Source of the DNA: a virus
Direction: 5' to 3' (one strand)
IMG/VR virus record: IMGVR_UViG_3300008954_000239
Span: 1 to 26,206 of that record
Length of the DNA stretch: 26,206 bases
Shown: positions 15,535 through 23,277 of the stretch, piece by piece
Layout: every line of letters starts with the position of its first letter
Numbering within the stretch: position 1 is the first letter of the stretch
Position numbers and translations under genes: made by a program
The notes under the pieces: generated by a model
The model's database searches: none
Seen by the model: the letters and a program-made list of their open reading frames with translations, nothing else
Told to the model about the DNA's origin: nothing

Positions 15535-18384
15535 ATGACAGATATCTCACAATCAACCGATGGAGTTGCATTAAATGCATTAGGTTCTAGTGGTGGTGCT
15601 TTAGTAGCAACCGACATTGTTTCTATTAACGGTAACGCAGCCTCACATGTACAATACATGAAAATGGGTTGGGGTAGTACTGGAGATGAATATTATGAAG
15701 TAGGTACTGATAATAACCCAACCGCAAGACCACTTCCTGTTATGCTTCGTCATACAGATGGTACTGCAATAGGTGGAGCAAATAATGTATTAGATGTTAA
15801 GATTGCATCACAGGGTTCACTTGCTATATCCGCAGATATTCTGCATACGCTTGGTGCATTAACTATTGAAGGTACTGCTGGAATGCATCCTCTAGAAGTA
15901 GAAGGTTCAAGTGGAGCGGCACCAGTTTGGATTGCTGCCACTGGTGGTACTTTCAGTGCAACGAATCCAAACTATACATTACCAACAATGTTGTTTGGTG
16001 CTTCTCTTGGAGGAGGAGGATACTCGGCAGCACCAGTTGGTATTACTGGTAACCGACTAATGGTAAATCATCCAGATGCATTAACAGTAATCTCAGATGG
16101 TAGTGGAACATTTGTTCAATCAACTGGTGGATTCACTTTATCTAGATTGAGTGCATTAAACACTACACCATCTGTGTTGTTCGGTGTAACACATGGAGGT
16201 GGTATTGCACCACTCGGCGTAACAGGACGAGGAGCATCAGGACATAGATTGCTTGTTGATTTAGACGGTGAAACAGTCACTGTATCTCAAACTCTAACGG
16301 GTTCTGCGGGTGTCGGTGGAACAAAAACTATGCCATCTTTGATTTATGGAATGACTGGTGCTAGCGCACAAGCAGTTAATGTAACTGGTGGTAGAATGTA
16401 TGTTTCTGTTTTGGGTGAAACACTAAAAATCGATAATGCATCAAATGCAGGACTTTATGTAAGAGCAACTGGTGGTTCTACTGTAGACCAGACATCTCCA
16501 CTAGGAATGCTTCCTACAGTTTTATATGGACATACAGCGGGTGGTGGACTTGAATCAATAGCCGTGTCTGGTGGTTTACTTGCAGTTGATATTCGTCAAG
16601 CATGTATAACTCTTGATGTAACACTTGCAACAACACAAAAAGTTCTAAACGCAACTGCTGATGCAGGAAACATCCACCATAGGTATCTAATGATATCTGG
16701 TGTAACAAATAACGGACATAAACCAGAAGAATCGCATCCAGTATTTGTAAGTGGTAAAGATGATGGTTCAACATACTCATACCCAATCGGTATCACCACA
16801 TCAATGGTTGGTGCATCTGGTGGCGCTTGGCCACTACATGTAACTGCTGATAATATCAAAGTTACTGCATTTACTCCAACTGTAACCGTGTCTGCAACAA
16901 AATTGGATACTAGAGGATTGACTGCGAAAGCGGCAGGACAAGATTCTATTATTGCTCATGGTGAAACTGCAATGGGTTCTTGGAACTGGATGAAGGTCAC
17001 TGGTGGGTTCTGTGGAGCAACATCGGAAGTTAGTAGTTTTGCACCAACTATGCTCTTTGGTAATACCGCAGGTGGTGGAATTTCACCTGTTACAGTAACT
17101 GGAGGTAACATAGCCGCAGGAGGTGGTGTAACATTTAGTTCACTACTGGTGGGTATTGGACACCCTGTTGATATAAACAGTTCAAAAGCAAGTCCACTTT
17201 ATATGGTTGTTACTGGTGGTATGAGTGCAGAAGCAGGTGCTAATGGATGGATGCCTGTTGAAAATGCAATGCCTTCATTATTACTAGGTATTAGTGGACC
17301 ATCTGCCGCACCTGTAGGAATGTCTGCTGATATGCTCAAAGTATATCTTGATGATGGAATTTCCGCAGGTAAAGATAGTATAGTTGCTTATGGTGGTGGA
17401 GGTCTTCTAGGTGTATGCGGTTCACCATCATATATTACTGCATATAATACTTTACCGACTCTCTTACACGGTTTCTCTGCCTCTGCTGGTGGTGGTAGTG
17501 CCGCACCAATAGGAATGTCTGGTGATGCAATGAATGTAAACCTCGTCAATGCAGGTATTACAGTAGATGTTTCAGTGGGGACACATGTTGAAGTAAGTAA
17601 TGACAATGGTCCTGCTCTCTTCATTCAAGGTGCAACAAATGGACACGGTGCTTGTGCAGGTGTAATCGCACCTGTAGTTCCAGTGTATGTTGCAGGTGGT
17701 ACTGCTCACGACCAACCAGTTAAAATTGAAGGTAAGGATGGAATGACTCCTGTTGAGGTGAGAGGCAGCACTGCACCTGGTTACTACCCAGTAGGAATCA
17801 CAAGTGATGCAAATTGGGCAATAGCATCTGATGGTTCACTTGTTGGTGCAGGAAGTATTGGTAATAGTCTTGATAACTTATACACCTTTATACAAAATGG
17901 TTTAAATAATAAGAGTGGATTCTCAGCAGTAGTACCCGATAAACATTTTGCAACCGATGAACGCCTTGTTGCTATGCAACCAGATGGTGGTGCAAGTAAA
18001 ACTAAAATTGGAAACGAATTCAATCAAAATGAACATAATATACATCTAGCAAATATATCTTCTGCATACGGTGCAACCGCAACTGGAAGTATGAATGTAA
18101 ACATAATTAGTTTCCCACAACCTAGTAGTTTTGTTCAGGGACAGAAAAGGGCTACAAGTACTGCGGCGGTTCTTCACGATGTCGCTACAGGACTGTCAAG
18201 TGGTGTCAAAATTAAAGGACATCAAAATAATTCCGATTATGTTTATGTTGGTGTTGAAGGTGTTGACCACGAAGATGGATACCCATTAGGACCTTCCGAG
18301 GAAATATTCTTAGAAATAGACCAGATACAATCAGTATACATATATGCATCACCGAACGGAACTGCGTGTTATATTGGTTCGTAA
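15535..18384 (+). CDS. Large repeat-containing virion protein
   Basis: A 949-residue beta-rich virion protein of unknown exact role. It contains at least seven copies of a degenerate unit with the consensus LPT-(M/L)-L-(F/Y)-G-x-GGG-x-APVG-(I/M/V)-(T/S)-G, near residues 148 (TLPTMLFGASLGGGG), 211 (TPSVLFGVTHGGG), 265 (MPSLIYGMTG), 325 (LPTVLYGHTAGGG), 503 (APTMLFGNTAGGG), 578 (MPSLLLGISG) and 638 (LPTLLHGFSA). Units alternate with short strand-rich stretches. The last ~90 residues (TSTAAVLHDVATGLSSG ... SEEIFLEIDQIQSVYIYAS) look like a compact beta-sandwich end. Gly, Ser, Thr and Ala dominate. TTAGGAG precedes ATG. A fibre, whisker or head decoration is plausible; the linked 1075-residue gene is probably a structural partner. 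Confidence 0.8.
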   Translation: MTDISQSTDGVALNALGSSGGALVATDIVSINGNAASHVQYMKMGWGSTGDEYYEVGTDNNPTARPLPVMLRHTDGTAIGGANNVLDVKIASQGSLAISADILHTLGALTIEGTAGMHPLEVEGSSGAAPVWIAATGGTFSATNPNYTLPTMLFGASLGGGGYSAAPVGITGNRLMVNHPDALTVISDGSGTFVQSTGGFTLSRLSALNTTPSVLFGVTHGGGIAPLGVTGRGASGHRLLVDLDGETVTVSQTLTGSAGVGGTKTMPSLIYGMTGASAQAVNVTGGRMYVSVLGETLKIDNASNAGLYVRATGGSTVDQTSPLGMLPTVLYGHTAGGGLESIAVSGGLLAVDIRQACITLDVTLATTQKVLNATADAGNIHHRYLMISGVTNNGHKPEESHPVFVSGKDDGSTYSYPIGITTSMVGASGGAWPLHVTADNIKVTAFTPTVTVSATKLDTRGLTAKAAGQDSIIAHGETAMGSWNWMKVTGGFCGATSEVSSFAPTMLFGNTAGGGISPVTVTGGNIAAGGGVTFSSLLVGIGHPVDINSSKASPLYMVVTGGMSAEAGANGWMPVENAMPSLLLGISGPSAAPVGMSADMLKVYLDDGISAGKDSIVAYGGGGLLGVCGSPSYITAYNTLPTLLHGFSASAGGGSAAPIGMSGDAMNVNLVNAGITVDVSVGTHVEVSNDNGPALFIQGATNGHGACAGVIAPVVPVYVAGGTAHDQPVKIEGKDGMTPVEVRGSTAPGYYPVGITSDANWAIASDGSLVGAGSIGNSLDNLYTFIQNGLNNKSGFSAVVPDKHFATDERLVAMQPDGGASKTKIGNEFNQNEHNIHLANISSAYGATATGSMNVNIISFPQPSSFVQGQKRATSTAAVLHDVATGLSSGVKIKGHQNNSDYVYVGVEGVDHEDGYPLGPSEEIFLEIDQIQSVYIYASPNGTACYIGS

Positions 18385-18411
18385 ATTTAAATATAATTAG
18401 GAAGGTCTATT

Positions 18412-21400
18412 GTGGCACGAGAAGATTATTCGAATAGAACTAGAGAAACATTACATCGTAATTGGTTATTTGATGATACAAATGTCACAGTATCTGGACA
18501 ATATGAACAAGTAAAAGATACATTCATATACAATCAGAGTTGGTGGACTAAAAACTCTAATTGTCATAACCACTATTATAAATTACAAACAGGGGTATCT
18601 TCTGGACACTCGCATGCATTTCCTAAAGATAGAGAGGAACTTGTTCTTGGTCTAATGAACAGATTTAGACAAAGTATGGGAGGTGAACACAACCACGGAG
18701 TTAAACCAGGACCAGAGAATCACCCTCCAAGTCCAAACAATAATCCTATTTCTGTATGGAGTGCATGGTCTGGCGCACAAGGAGGTGCTTTTGATGGTAG
18801 GGGTTATGGGAACTACCCCCATAATGACACAGTATATGACCCTTGGCATGGTTCATATTATGCATACGATGGAGATACCCCTGATGACCGTTGCGATAAT
18901 GCTGGGGGACATGATTCTGGTTCTGATGATTTTTGGAAAATTAATGGAGATGCTTTTAGGAGTAGCGAGGGAGAAGAAAATTATGAACCATCAATAGATT
19001 TCCGTCAAATTCAATTATGGGACCCATGTCAATACATTTATAATGATAGGTTTAGAGATGGGTTAGGACTTAGTGAATCAGAACACGAAGTCCACGCAGG
19101 TCGTTCTGACCCATCCAATGGAACTGACTGGTGTGTGGACGGTGGACAAGGACAAGCACATACGGTTTGTAATGATAATGGTGGAGTAAATTGTTATGGT
19201 GATTTTACCGTACAAGATGTTGGGTTTAATGCGGGTGGACGGTCTGGTGATTGTCCTGGCGCAAACTGGATGAGAAATCAACCACCTTCACTTGAAAGAA
19301 CACCCTTTAGACCAATACTTCTATGTGACTTGCGTACAGATAATAATCCCGCAGTTCCAGAAGGTGGATTCATTACAAGTTGTAAATTAATTCTTACTGT
19401 GAGTAAACAATCTATTGCTTGGCCGAGAAAAGGATTTACTGCTGAAGTATTTAATCTTGTTGCGGGTGCAAATGAAAATGCAAACTGGTATAGTCCTATT
19501 GGAAGACCAGATTCACTACTGAACCACGATAGTGCAGGACATACTCTTGGTCATTGGTATACCACAACATTAAGAGAAGTGAATCAAGTACCTTGGAATC
19601 TTGGTCAACATTGGCTTCCAGACCCAATACATAAATCCATATTTCCAAAAGAAACAAAGACTTATGCTTGGCAACCAGATGCGGATTGGGATGAGGATGA
19701 GTATGATACGACTGATGGTGGTCCATCTCCAAGACATCCAAATGTCCTTTGGAAATTTAATCGTCCATTTAATGAATCGTGTTATTTAGTAGGAAGATTT
19801 GATACCCATGACCCCGATGGTAGCCCCCCTGTCTACTCTTTACCATCATATTACGGAGAATGGGAACACGGTGGATTACATAGTGAACAACTTTTAGTTG
19901 GTCCTGCATATGACGGAGAACAATCTTGGGAAGGCCTTAACTCTGAAAATCCATTAACTAGCGGTTTACCTCCTTATAAATTATGGGAGCCGATTCCTTG
20001 GTGGGTTGAATGTGGATATGCTTGTGGTAACTGTAGCCATAAACCACCTATAGGTAATACAGATGGAACATCACCCAACAGTATTGGGGAAGACCGCGCA
20101 GTTGGTTGCTCTGCTGGAAATTGGCATGCAAGAGCAAGTGAAGTAGAAGGACTAACTGGTTGTGGTGGTGCAGTAGATGTTTCTTTTGGTGGATTTACAC
20201 ATGATGTAGGTTCACCCGGAGGAGGGCAACCAATACCACATTATGCATACGATGGAGAAAACCTTAATACTGATACATCCAATTCATTTGGACCATCGAC
20301 ACACACATATGTTCCAGAATGGGCGCCCATCTCAAGTCCAAATTATAAAGAATTTAATATTCCTAAATTTACAACTACTGGATTTAGTGGAGGTAATGAA
20401 AACTTATTTAATGTTGAAGGTCCTCACGGGACTGGTTCGACTGGACAATATGATGGAAGAGGAATAACCTTTGAAATAGAACTTGATGACTTTGCAAGAC
20501 ATGCTATAGCAAACAAGGAACAAAAATTAGACCTACTTATAAAGGGTGAATATAAAGGCAGAGCAGAAGGGTCTACAGTAGATGCAGTATATGAATCTGC
20601 ATCAGCATTATGGATAAAAACAAACGAAATAGGTTGTCAAGAATGTGTTGATGAATTATATCCTAAAGCAAATTCCAGTAATGCCCCAGTTCAAGGTTTT
20701 GAAGGAATAGATAAACTATGGAAAACAGATGCGGCGCAAATTGCAACCAATTTCTTTTCTGTAGATAGTCCTGCTCCAAATATGATTATTCCAATACATT
20801 TCAGAGGAAAAGGAAGTACAGTAGATTGGGAATCAGGAAATGTAGGTGGCATGTCATTTCATCTACAAACAACAGAAAATCCAAACAAAGAAGAATATAT
20901 AAAAATGCCTAAAGGATTTATGAATGAAGGACAATTGGATTCTTTTACAAGATTTAATATGGTCTTTGGAAAGATGGCAAGTACAGACTCATTCGAAATT
21001 CTTGATTCTGAATCATATAGTTTCTTCGATGATACAGATGGAACATATACACCATATAAAGTTGAAATGACAAACCATTATACAAATGTATATGTCACAG
21101 GAGATAATAGACTATTTCCAAGTGTGCCAACCACATCAAGACCAGAAACTATAAACGACCAATCAGCAAGATTTATAGGAACACATAAGATATCTTTAGA
21201 GAATGAATATTACATAGACACATATACGGACGGAGCATATATGCCAATGTTCGAAAATTTTTATGACCAAGTAGAATCCACTACTACACTAAATCCATCA
21301 TCAACTGCATATCCAGAATTTTATTCACAGGATGCAATGGTTGAAGGTGGTGGAGGTATTACTGGTGGTGGAAGAGATATCATTGAAGTAAACATTCAAG

Positions 21401-21639
21401 GAGATACTACTCATACAAACAACGGTACATACACTATTCAATCAGTATATTATATGAATATAGAACATAATATAAATATTGAAAGATTAAGAGTAAATGA
21501 AAAAGTCACTGACCAATCAGAGCAACAATGTTTAGTTAGAAGAATAAATCACAGACCAAGATTTGAAGTAAGTTATAGGTCTAGACGGCAATATGACCGT
21601 CCCGGTGACCCCGCTGGAGGAGTACCCCACGGTGATTGA
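18412..21639 (+). CDS. Giant Cys/His/Trp-rich virion protein
   Basis: A 1075-residue protein starting at GTG (18412), chosen because AGGAAGG lies 6 bases before it and no nearer ATG continues the frame. I do not recognise its family. The N-terminal ~100 residues contain three HxH motifs (H52-N-H54, H66-S-H68, H93-N-H95); HxH motifs in T4 gp37 tips bind iron. Residues ~150-640 hold many cysteines in short spacings (CGYACGNCSHKP; DWCVDGG; CNDNGGVNC) plus many Trp, Asp and Gly, suggesting metal- or disulfide-stabilised modules. A short echo, YYAYDGD and HYAYDGE, occurs near ~151 and ~610. The C-terminal ~350 residues look more regular and beta-rich. A structural, possibly host-contact or metal-binding role is inferred. 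Confidence 0.78.
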   Translation: MAREDYSNRTRETLHRNWLFDDTNVTVSGQYEQVKDTFIYNQSWWTKNSNCHNHYYKLQTGVSSGHSHAFPKDREELVLGLMNRFRQSMGGEHNHGVKPGPENHPPSPNNNPISVWSAWSGAQGGAFDGRGYGNYPHNDTVYDPWHGSYYAYDGDTPDDRCDNAGGHDSGSDDFWKINGDAFRSSEGEENYEPSIDFRQIQLWDPCQYIYNDRFRDGLGLSESEHEVHAGRSDPSNGTDWCVDGGQGQAHTVCNDNGGVNCYGDFTVQDVGFNAGGRSGDCPGANWMRNQPPSLERTPFRPILLCDLRTDNNPAVPEGGFITSCKLILTVSKQSIAWPRKGFTAEVFNLVAGANENANWYSPIGRPDSLLNHDSAGHTLGHWYTTTLREVNQVPWNLGQHWLPDPIHKSIFPKETKTYAWQPDADWDEDEYDTTDGGPSPRHPNVLWKFNRPFNESCYLVGRFDTHDPDGSPPVYSLPSYYGEWEHGGLHSEQLLVGPAYDGEQSWEGLNSENPLTSGLPPYKLWEPIPWWVECGYACGNCSHKPPIGNTDGTSPNSIGEDRAVGCSAGNWHARASEVEGLTGCGGAVDVSFGGFTHDVGSPGGGQPIPHYAYDGENLNTDTSNSFGPSTHTYVPEWAPISSPNYKEFNIPKFTTTGFSGGNENLFNVEGPHGTGSTGQYDGRGITFEIELDDFARHAIANKEQKLDLLIKGEYKGRAEGSTVDAVYESASALWIKTNEIGCQECVDELYPKANSSNAPVQGFEGIDKLWKTDAAQIATNFFSVDSPAPNMIIPIHFRGKGSTVDWESGNVGGMSFHLQTTENPNKEEYIKMPKGFMNEGQLDSFTRFNMVFGKMASTDSFEILDSESYSFFDDTDGTYTPYKVEMTNHYTNVYVTGDNRLFPSVPTTSRPETINDQSARFIGTHKISLENEYYIDTYTDGAYMPMFENFYDQVESTTTLNPSSTAYPEFYSQDAMVEGGGGITGGGRDIIEVNIQGDTTHTNNGTYTIQSVYYMNIEHNINIERLRVNEKVTDQSEQQCLVRRINHRPRFEVSYRSRRQYDRPGDPAGGVPHGD

Positions 21640-21728
21640 CCCATAAAAAATAGAGAACCGTAATGATTCTCTGTATATAATATAGCCCCGTTCGAACCTC
21701 ACTCTATGTATAACTTTTTACCGTGGCA
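21640..21728. other. Intergenic region after the virion operon
   Basis: A short convergent gap. A weak 6-bp hairpin (AGAGAA at 21652-21657, TTCTCT at 21667-21672, 9-nt loop) follows the virion stop but lacks a U-tract, so it is at best a poor terminator. A GTTCGAAC palindrome near 21689 resembles a tRNA T-loop but no tRNA can be folded around it. Nothing else is visible. Confidence 0.4.
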
Positions 21729-21923
21729 TTAAGATATAAAAATCCAAATTAAAAAAGAAATTATATATGTGGCAATAATTAATATTGCTCCATAGAAAAT
21801 TATGTATACCAAAAATATTAATGCATATTCTATTATAGTTAATACTGCTTCTATTATGAACGGAAGTATAGCAAGTACTATAAGAGAAAAGAAACTAATT
21901 ACACACAATTCAGAAAATGTCAT
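21729..21923 (-). CDS. Small hydrophobic protein, two predicted membrane helices
   Basis: A 64-residue, almost entirely hydrophobic frame with two to three long apolar stretches (VISFFSLIVLAILPFIIEAV; YALIFLVYIIFYGAILIIAT). If real it is an inner-membrane peptide, the kind of protein phages use for superinfection exclusion or as holin/antiholin, but no signature identifies it. Doubts: no Shine-Dalgarno is seen before ATG (CAACATTATG), it lies beyond a strong minus-strand terminator at 21945-21971, and AT-rich DNA easily encodes hydrophobic frames by chance. The only charged residue groups are near the N-terminus. Confidence 0.4.
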   Translation of the reverse strand: MTFSELCVISFFSLIVLAILPFIIEAVLTIIEYALIFLVYIIFYGAILIIATYIISFLIWIFIS

Positions 21924-21944
21924 AATGTTGATAGCGAAAAAGAA

Positions 21945-21971
21945 AACAGGGGAGAATTAACTCCCCCTGTT
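21945..21971. terminator. Bidirectional intrinsic terminator ending the small-gene block
   Basis: Plus strand AACAGGGGAG, loop AATTAA, CTCCCCCTGTT (one bulged base). On the minus strand it is followed by TTCTTTTT, ending the block that runs from the right edge; on the plus strand by CTTT, backing up the virion operon. Confidence 0.82.
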
Positions 21972-21978
21972 CTTTACA

Positions 21979-22158
21979 TTACTTCTTCTTCTTTTCCTTT
22001 TTTTCTTCCACTAAAGTGGTTTTAGTTTCGTCATCCAAATCTCTTTTTATTTTTCGCCTATCTTTTTTGGGGTCACGAGTTTTCTTTATATCCCAAGTCT
22101 TTGAACGGTTCTTTGGCGTACCGAACATATCTCTATCTGTTTCTTTTTTCTTTTTCAT
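21979..22158 (-). CDS. Small highly charged protein
   Basis: A 59-residue, very Lys/Arg/Asp-rich protein (MKKKKETDRDMFGTPKNRSK, then WDIKK, DPKKDRRKIKRDL and a poly-Lys/Glu end). The frame stays open upstream to 22191 but that region is the tRNA-Arg gene, so I take the ATG at 22158-22156, two bases past the mature tRNA 3' end. The only purine-rich ribosome-site candidate is AGG inside the tRNA acceptor strand (CCAGGTGTGTTATG), so translation may depend on whether the tRNA has been cut out. Composition suggests nucleic-acid binding; function unknown. A strong terminator lies 8 bp beyond its stop. Confidence 0.6.
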   Translation of the reverse strand: MKKKKETDRDMFGTPKNRSKTWDIKKTRDPKKDRRKIKRDLDDETKTTLVEEKKEKKKK

Positions 22159-22160
22159 AA

Positions 22161-22234
22161 CACACCTGGCAGGACTCGAACCTGCGACCATCGGATTAGA
22201 AATCCGATACTCTATCCAACTGAGTTACAGGTGC
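22161..22234 (-). tRNA. tRNA-Arg (anticodon UCU)
   Basis: On the minus strand a complete cloverleaf can be folded. The acceptor stem is GCACCTG / CAGGTGT (closing G-U), the D arm AACTCAGTTGGATAGAGT, the anticodon stem TCGGA / TCCGA with loop TTTCTAA (anticodon TCT, reading AGA/AGG), and the T arm GCAGG-TTCGAGT-CCTGC. The discriminator is G and CCA is not encoded, so host enzymes must add it. AGA is a frequent Arg codon in this AT-rich phage (many AGA codons in the genes here), so the tRNA would help late translation in a host that uses AGA less. Confidence 0.95.
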
Positions 22235-22241
22235 ATAGAAG

Positions 22242-22385
22242 TTATCTAATTCTAGCACCATTTCCCTTACTGGAAGTACGAGCAGGTCTATTACCTTTTT
22301 TTCGAAATATTTTTGAAGTTCTTGGTTTCCCAATCTTTACTCTATTCGCAACAGATGGGTCGTATCCTGATTTACCTTTTACCAT
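22242..22385 (-). CDS. Small basic protein
   Basis: A 47-residue basic protein (MVKGKSGYDPSVANRVKIGK, then TSKIFRKKGNRPARTSSKGN). It lies 12 nt after the stop of the first Sm-like gene and its own stop is only 7 nt before the tRNA, so it fits snugly in the operon. GGGGTG precedes ATG. The Gly/Lys/Arg/Ser composition resembles unstructured nucleic-acid-binding tails. Family not recognised; reality supported mainly by spacing and ribosome site. Confidence 0.6.
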   Translation of the reverse strand: MVKGKSGYDPSVANRVKIGKPRTSKIFRKKGNRPARTSSKGNGARIR

Positions 22386-22397
22386 TTAGCACCCCGA

Positions 22398-22739
22398 TTA
22401 TTTACTAAGTTTAAGAGCAGGATTTTTATCGGTAGGAATTTGCGTTCCACCTTGTCCAACTGGACCAGCAGAAGGTACAAAAAGTCCACTACCAAATGCT
22501 GTGTTGTATTCGTTCAATAAATCTTTTTGTGGTTCTGTAATAAATACAACAAACTTTTCTGAAATTTTAATTTTATTATCTTTAAGGTCTGCATATGCAA
22601 GCCAGGGCATTAGTCCTAGTTGCTGTCCACCAGTAGGAATAAGAATTGCAGGTTTTTTTAATTCATAAAAACCATCTTTCAATTCACATCCACATACAAT
22701 TTCCTCACCGCTTGCCAGTCTTACAATGTTAATATTCAT
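22398..22739 (-). CDS. Sm-like (LSm) phage protein, copy A
   Basis: A 113-residue protein with the compact beta-barrel pattern of Sm-like proteins described from putative cyanophages (a crystal structure of such a metagenomic protein has been published). Strands: INIVRLASGEEIVCGCEL, FYELKKPAILIP, LMPWLAYAD, IKISEKFVVFITEP, and a terminal helix LLNEYNTAFGSG. The 'L-x-SGEEI' start corresponds to the Sm1 opening where RNA-binding Sm proteins have L-x-NG. The Gly/Gln/Pro-rich tail is probably disordered. Sm-like proteins form rings that bind RNA, but RNA binding is not shown for the phage members. AAGGAAA precedes ATG. It is adjacent to a second copy (22749-23081), a tandem duplication. Confidence 0.78.
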   Translation of the reverse strand: MNINIVRLASGEEIVCGCELKDGFYELKKPAILIPTGGQQLGLMPWLAYADLKDNKIKISEKFVVFITEPQKDLLNEYNTAFGSGLFVPSAGPVGQGGTQIPTDKNPALKLSK

Positions 22740-22748
22740 AATATTTCC

Positions 22749-23081
22749 TTACACTTCTACCGTTTCTTCTACTTCTGCTTCAACCTCTTCAGTTGTATCA
22801 TCAGCAGGACCATTAATAAAAACTGTCATATATTCATCAACAAGACCAGATGTTGGTGTATAAATTACATCTACTTTTCTTGTATGAATTTTAATGTCAG
22901 TATCTCTTCTACCAAATTGAAACAATGGTGACATATTAATTCTATCACTTTCTTTATCCTGAATCATTGCTACTGGATTTTGTATGGTGTACCATTCTTC
23001 TCCCATTTCAACAACCTGAAAGATTATATCCATTCCATTATTAAGCGTCATCATCATAATATTATTATTTTCTTTAGTCAT
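22749..23081 (-). CDS. Sm-like (LSm) phage protein, copy B
   Basis: A 110-residue paralogue of its downstream neighbour. The same order of strands is visible: MMTLNNGMDIIFQVVEM, EWYTIQNPVAMIQ, MSPLFQFG, IKIHTRKVDVIYTP, then LVDEYMTVFING. The LNNG opening is closer to the canonical Sm1 motif than copy A. Identity between the copies is low, so the duplication is old. The C-terminus is strongly acidic (EEVEAEVEETVEV), unlike copy A. If the two form hetero-rings, one face would be acidic. AAAAGGAG precedes ATG. It overlaps the end of the 49-residue basic gene by 8 bp (ATGACTAA). Confidence 0.76.
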   Translation of the reverse strand: MTKENNNIMMMTLNNGMDIIFQVVEMGEEWYTIQNPVAMIQDKESDRINMSPLFQFGRRDTDIKIHTRKVDVIYTPTSGLVDEYMTVFINGPADDTTEEVEAEVEETVEV

Positions 23082-23223
23082 TTAGAATTCTCCTTTTTAG
23101 TTTTCGTGACTTTAGTTTTTTTCTTTTTTTTTTACCAAAGGCTCTTTCCCAGTTCTTGTCCCACTTCTTTTGGTCAACTGTTCTATATCTATCACCTTTT
23201 CCTGCATTATGTTTTCTTTCCAT
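23074..23223 (-). CDS. Small basic Lys-rich protein
   Basis: A 49-residue frame too short for routine detection: MERKHNAGKGDRYRTVDQKK, WDKNWERAFGK, then a run of Lys/Arg. GGAGAAG lies 5 bases before ATG, and the stop overlaps the copy-B Sm-like start (ATGACTAA), so coupling is likely. The GKGDRYR and K(F/W)-x-NW(E/D)RAFG elements remind me of short proteins in marine T4-like phages, family unnamed. Oddities: codons 31-37 contain A10-G-A7, a likely slip site for polymerase or ribosome, and its ATG overlaps a consensus -10 box, so the promoter at 23222-23249 cannot produce an mRNA carrying this start. Confidence 0.6.
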   Translation of the reverse strand: MERKHNAGKGDRYRTVDQKKWDKNWERAFGKKKRKKLKSRKLKRRILND

Positions 23224-23249
23224 TATACTTCTCCAAGTTATATAGTCAA
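23222..23249 (-). promoter_or_regulatory. Sigma70-type promoter overlapping a start codon
   Basis: Minus-strand TTGACT (23249-23244), 16 nt, TATAAT (23227-23222). The -10 box ends inside the ATG of the 49-residue gene, so transcription would begin near 23215. It follows the terminator at 23253-23277 directly and would feed the two Sm-like genes, the 47-residue gene and tRNA-Arg. Confidence 0.75.
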
Positions 23250-23252
23250 GAA

Positions 23253-23277
23253 AAAAGGTAGGATTAACCTACCTTTT
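23253..23277. terminator. Intrinsic terminator after the structured RNA region
   Basis: AAAGGTAGG-ATTAA-CCTACCTTT is a perfect inverted repeat. On the minus strand it reads GGTAGG TTAAT CCTACC TTTTTTC, a good U-tract, and would define the 3' end of the transcript covering 23278-23843. On the plus strand the tract is TTTTATT, weaker. Confidence 0.85.

Noticed and set aside
21675-21715. GTTCGAAC resembling a tRNA T-loop
   Set aside because: The flanking five-base arms do not pair on either strand and no anticodon or acceptor stem can be formed.
22159-22191. Upstream extension of the 59-residue protein
   Set aside because: Those codons are tRNA-Arg sequence.
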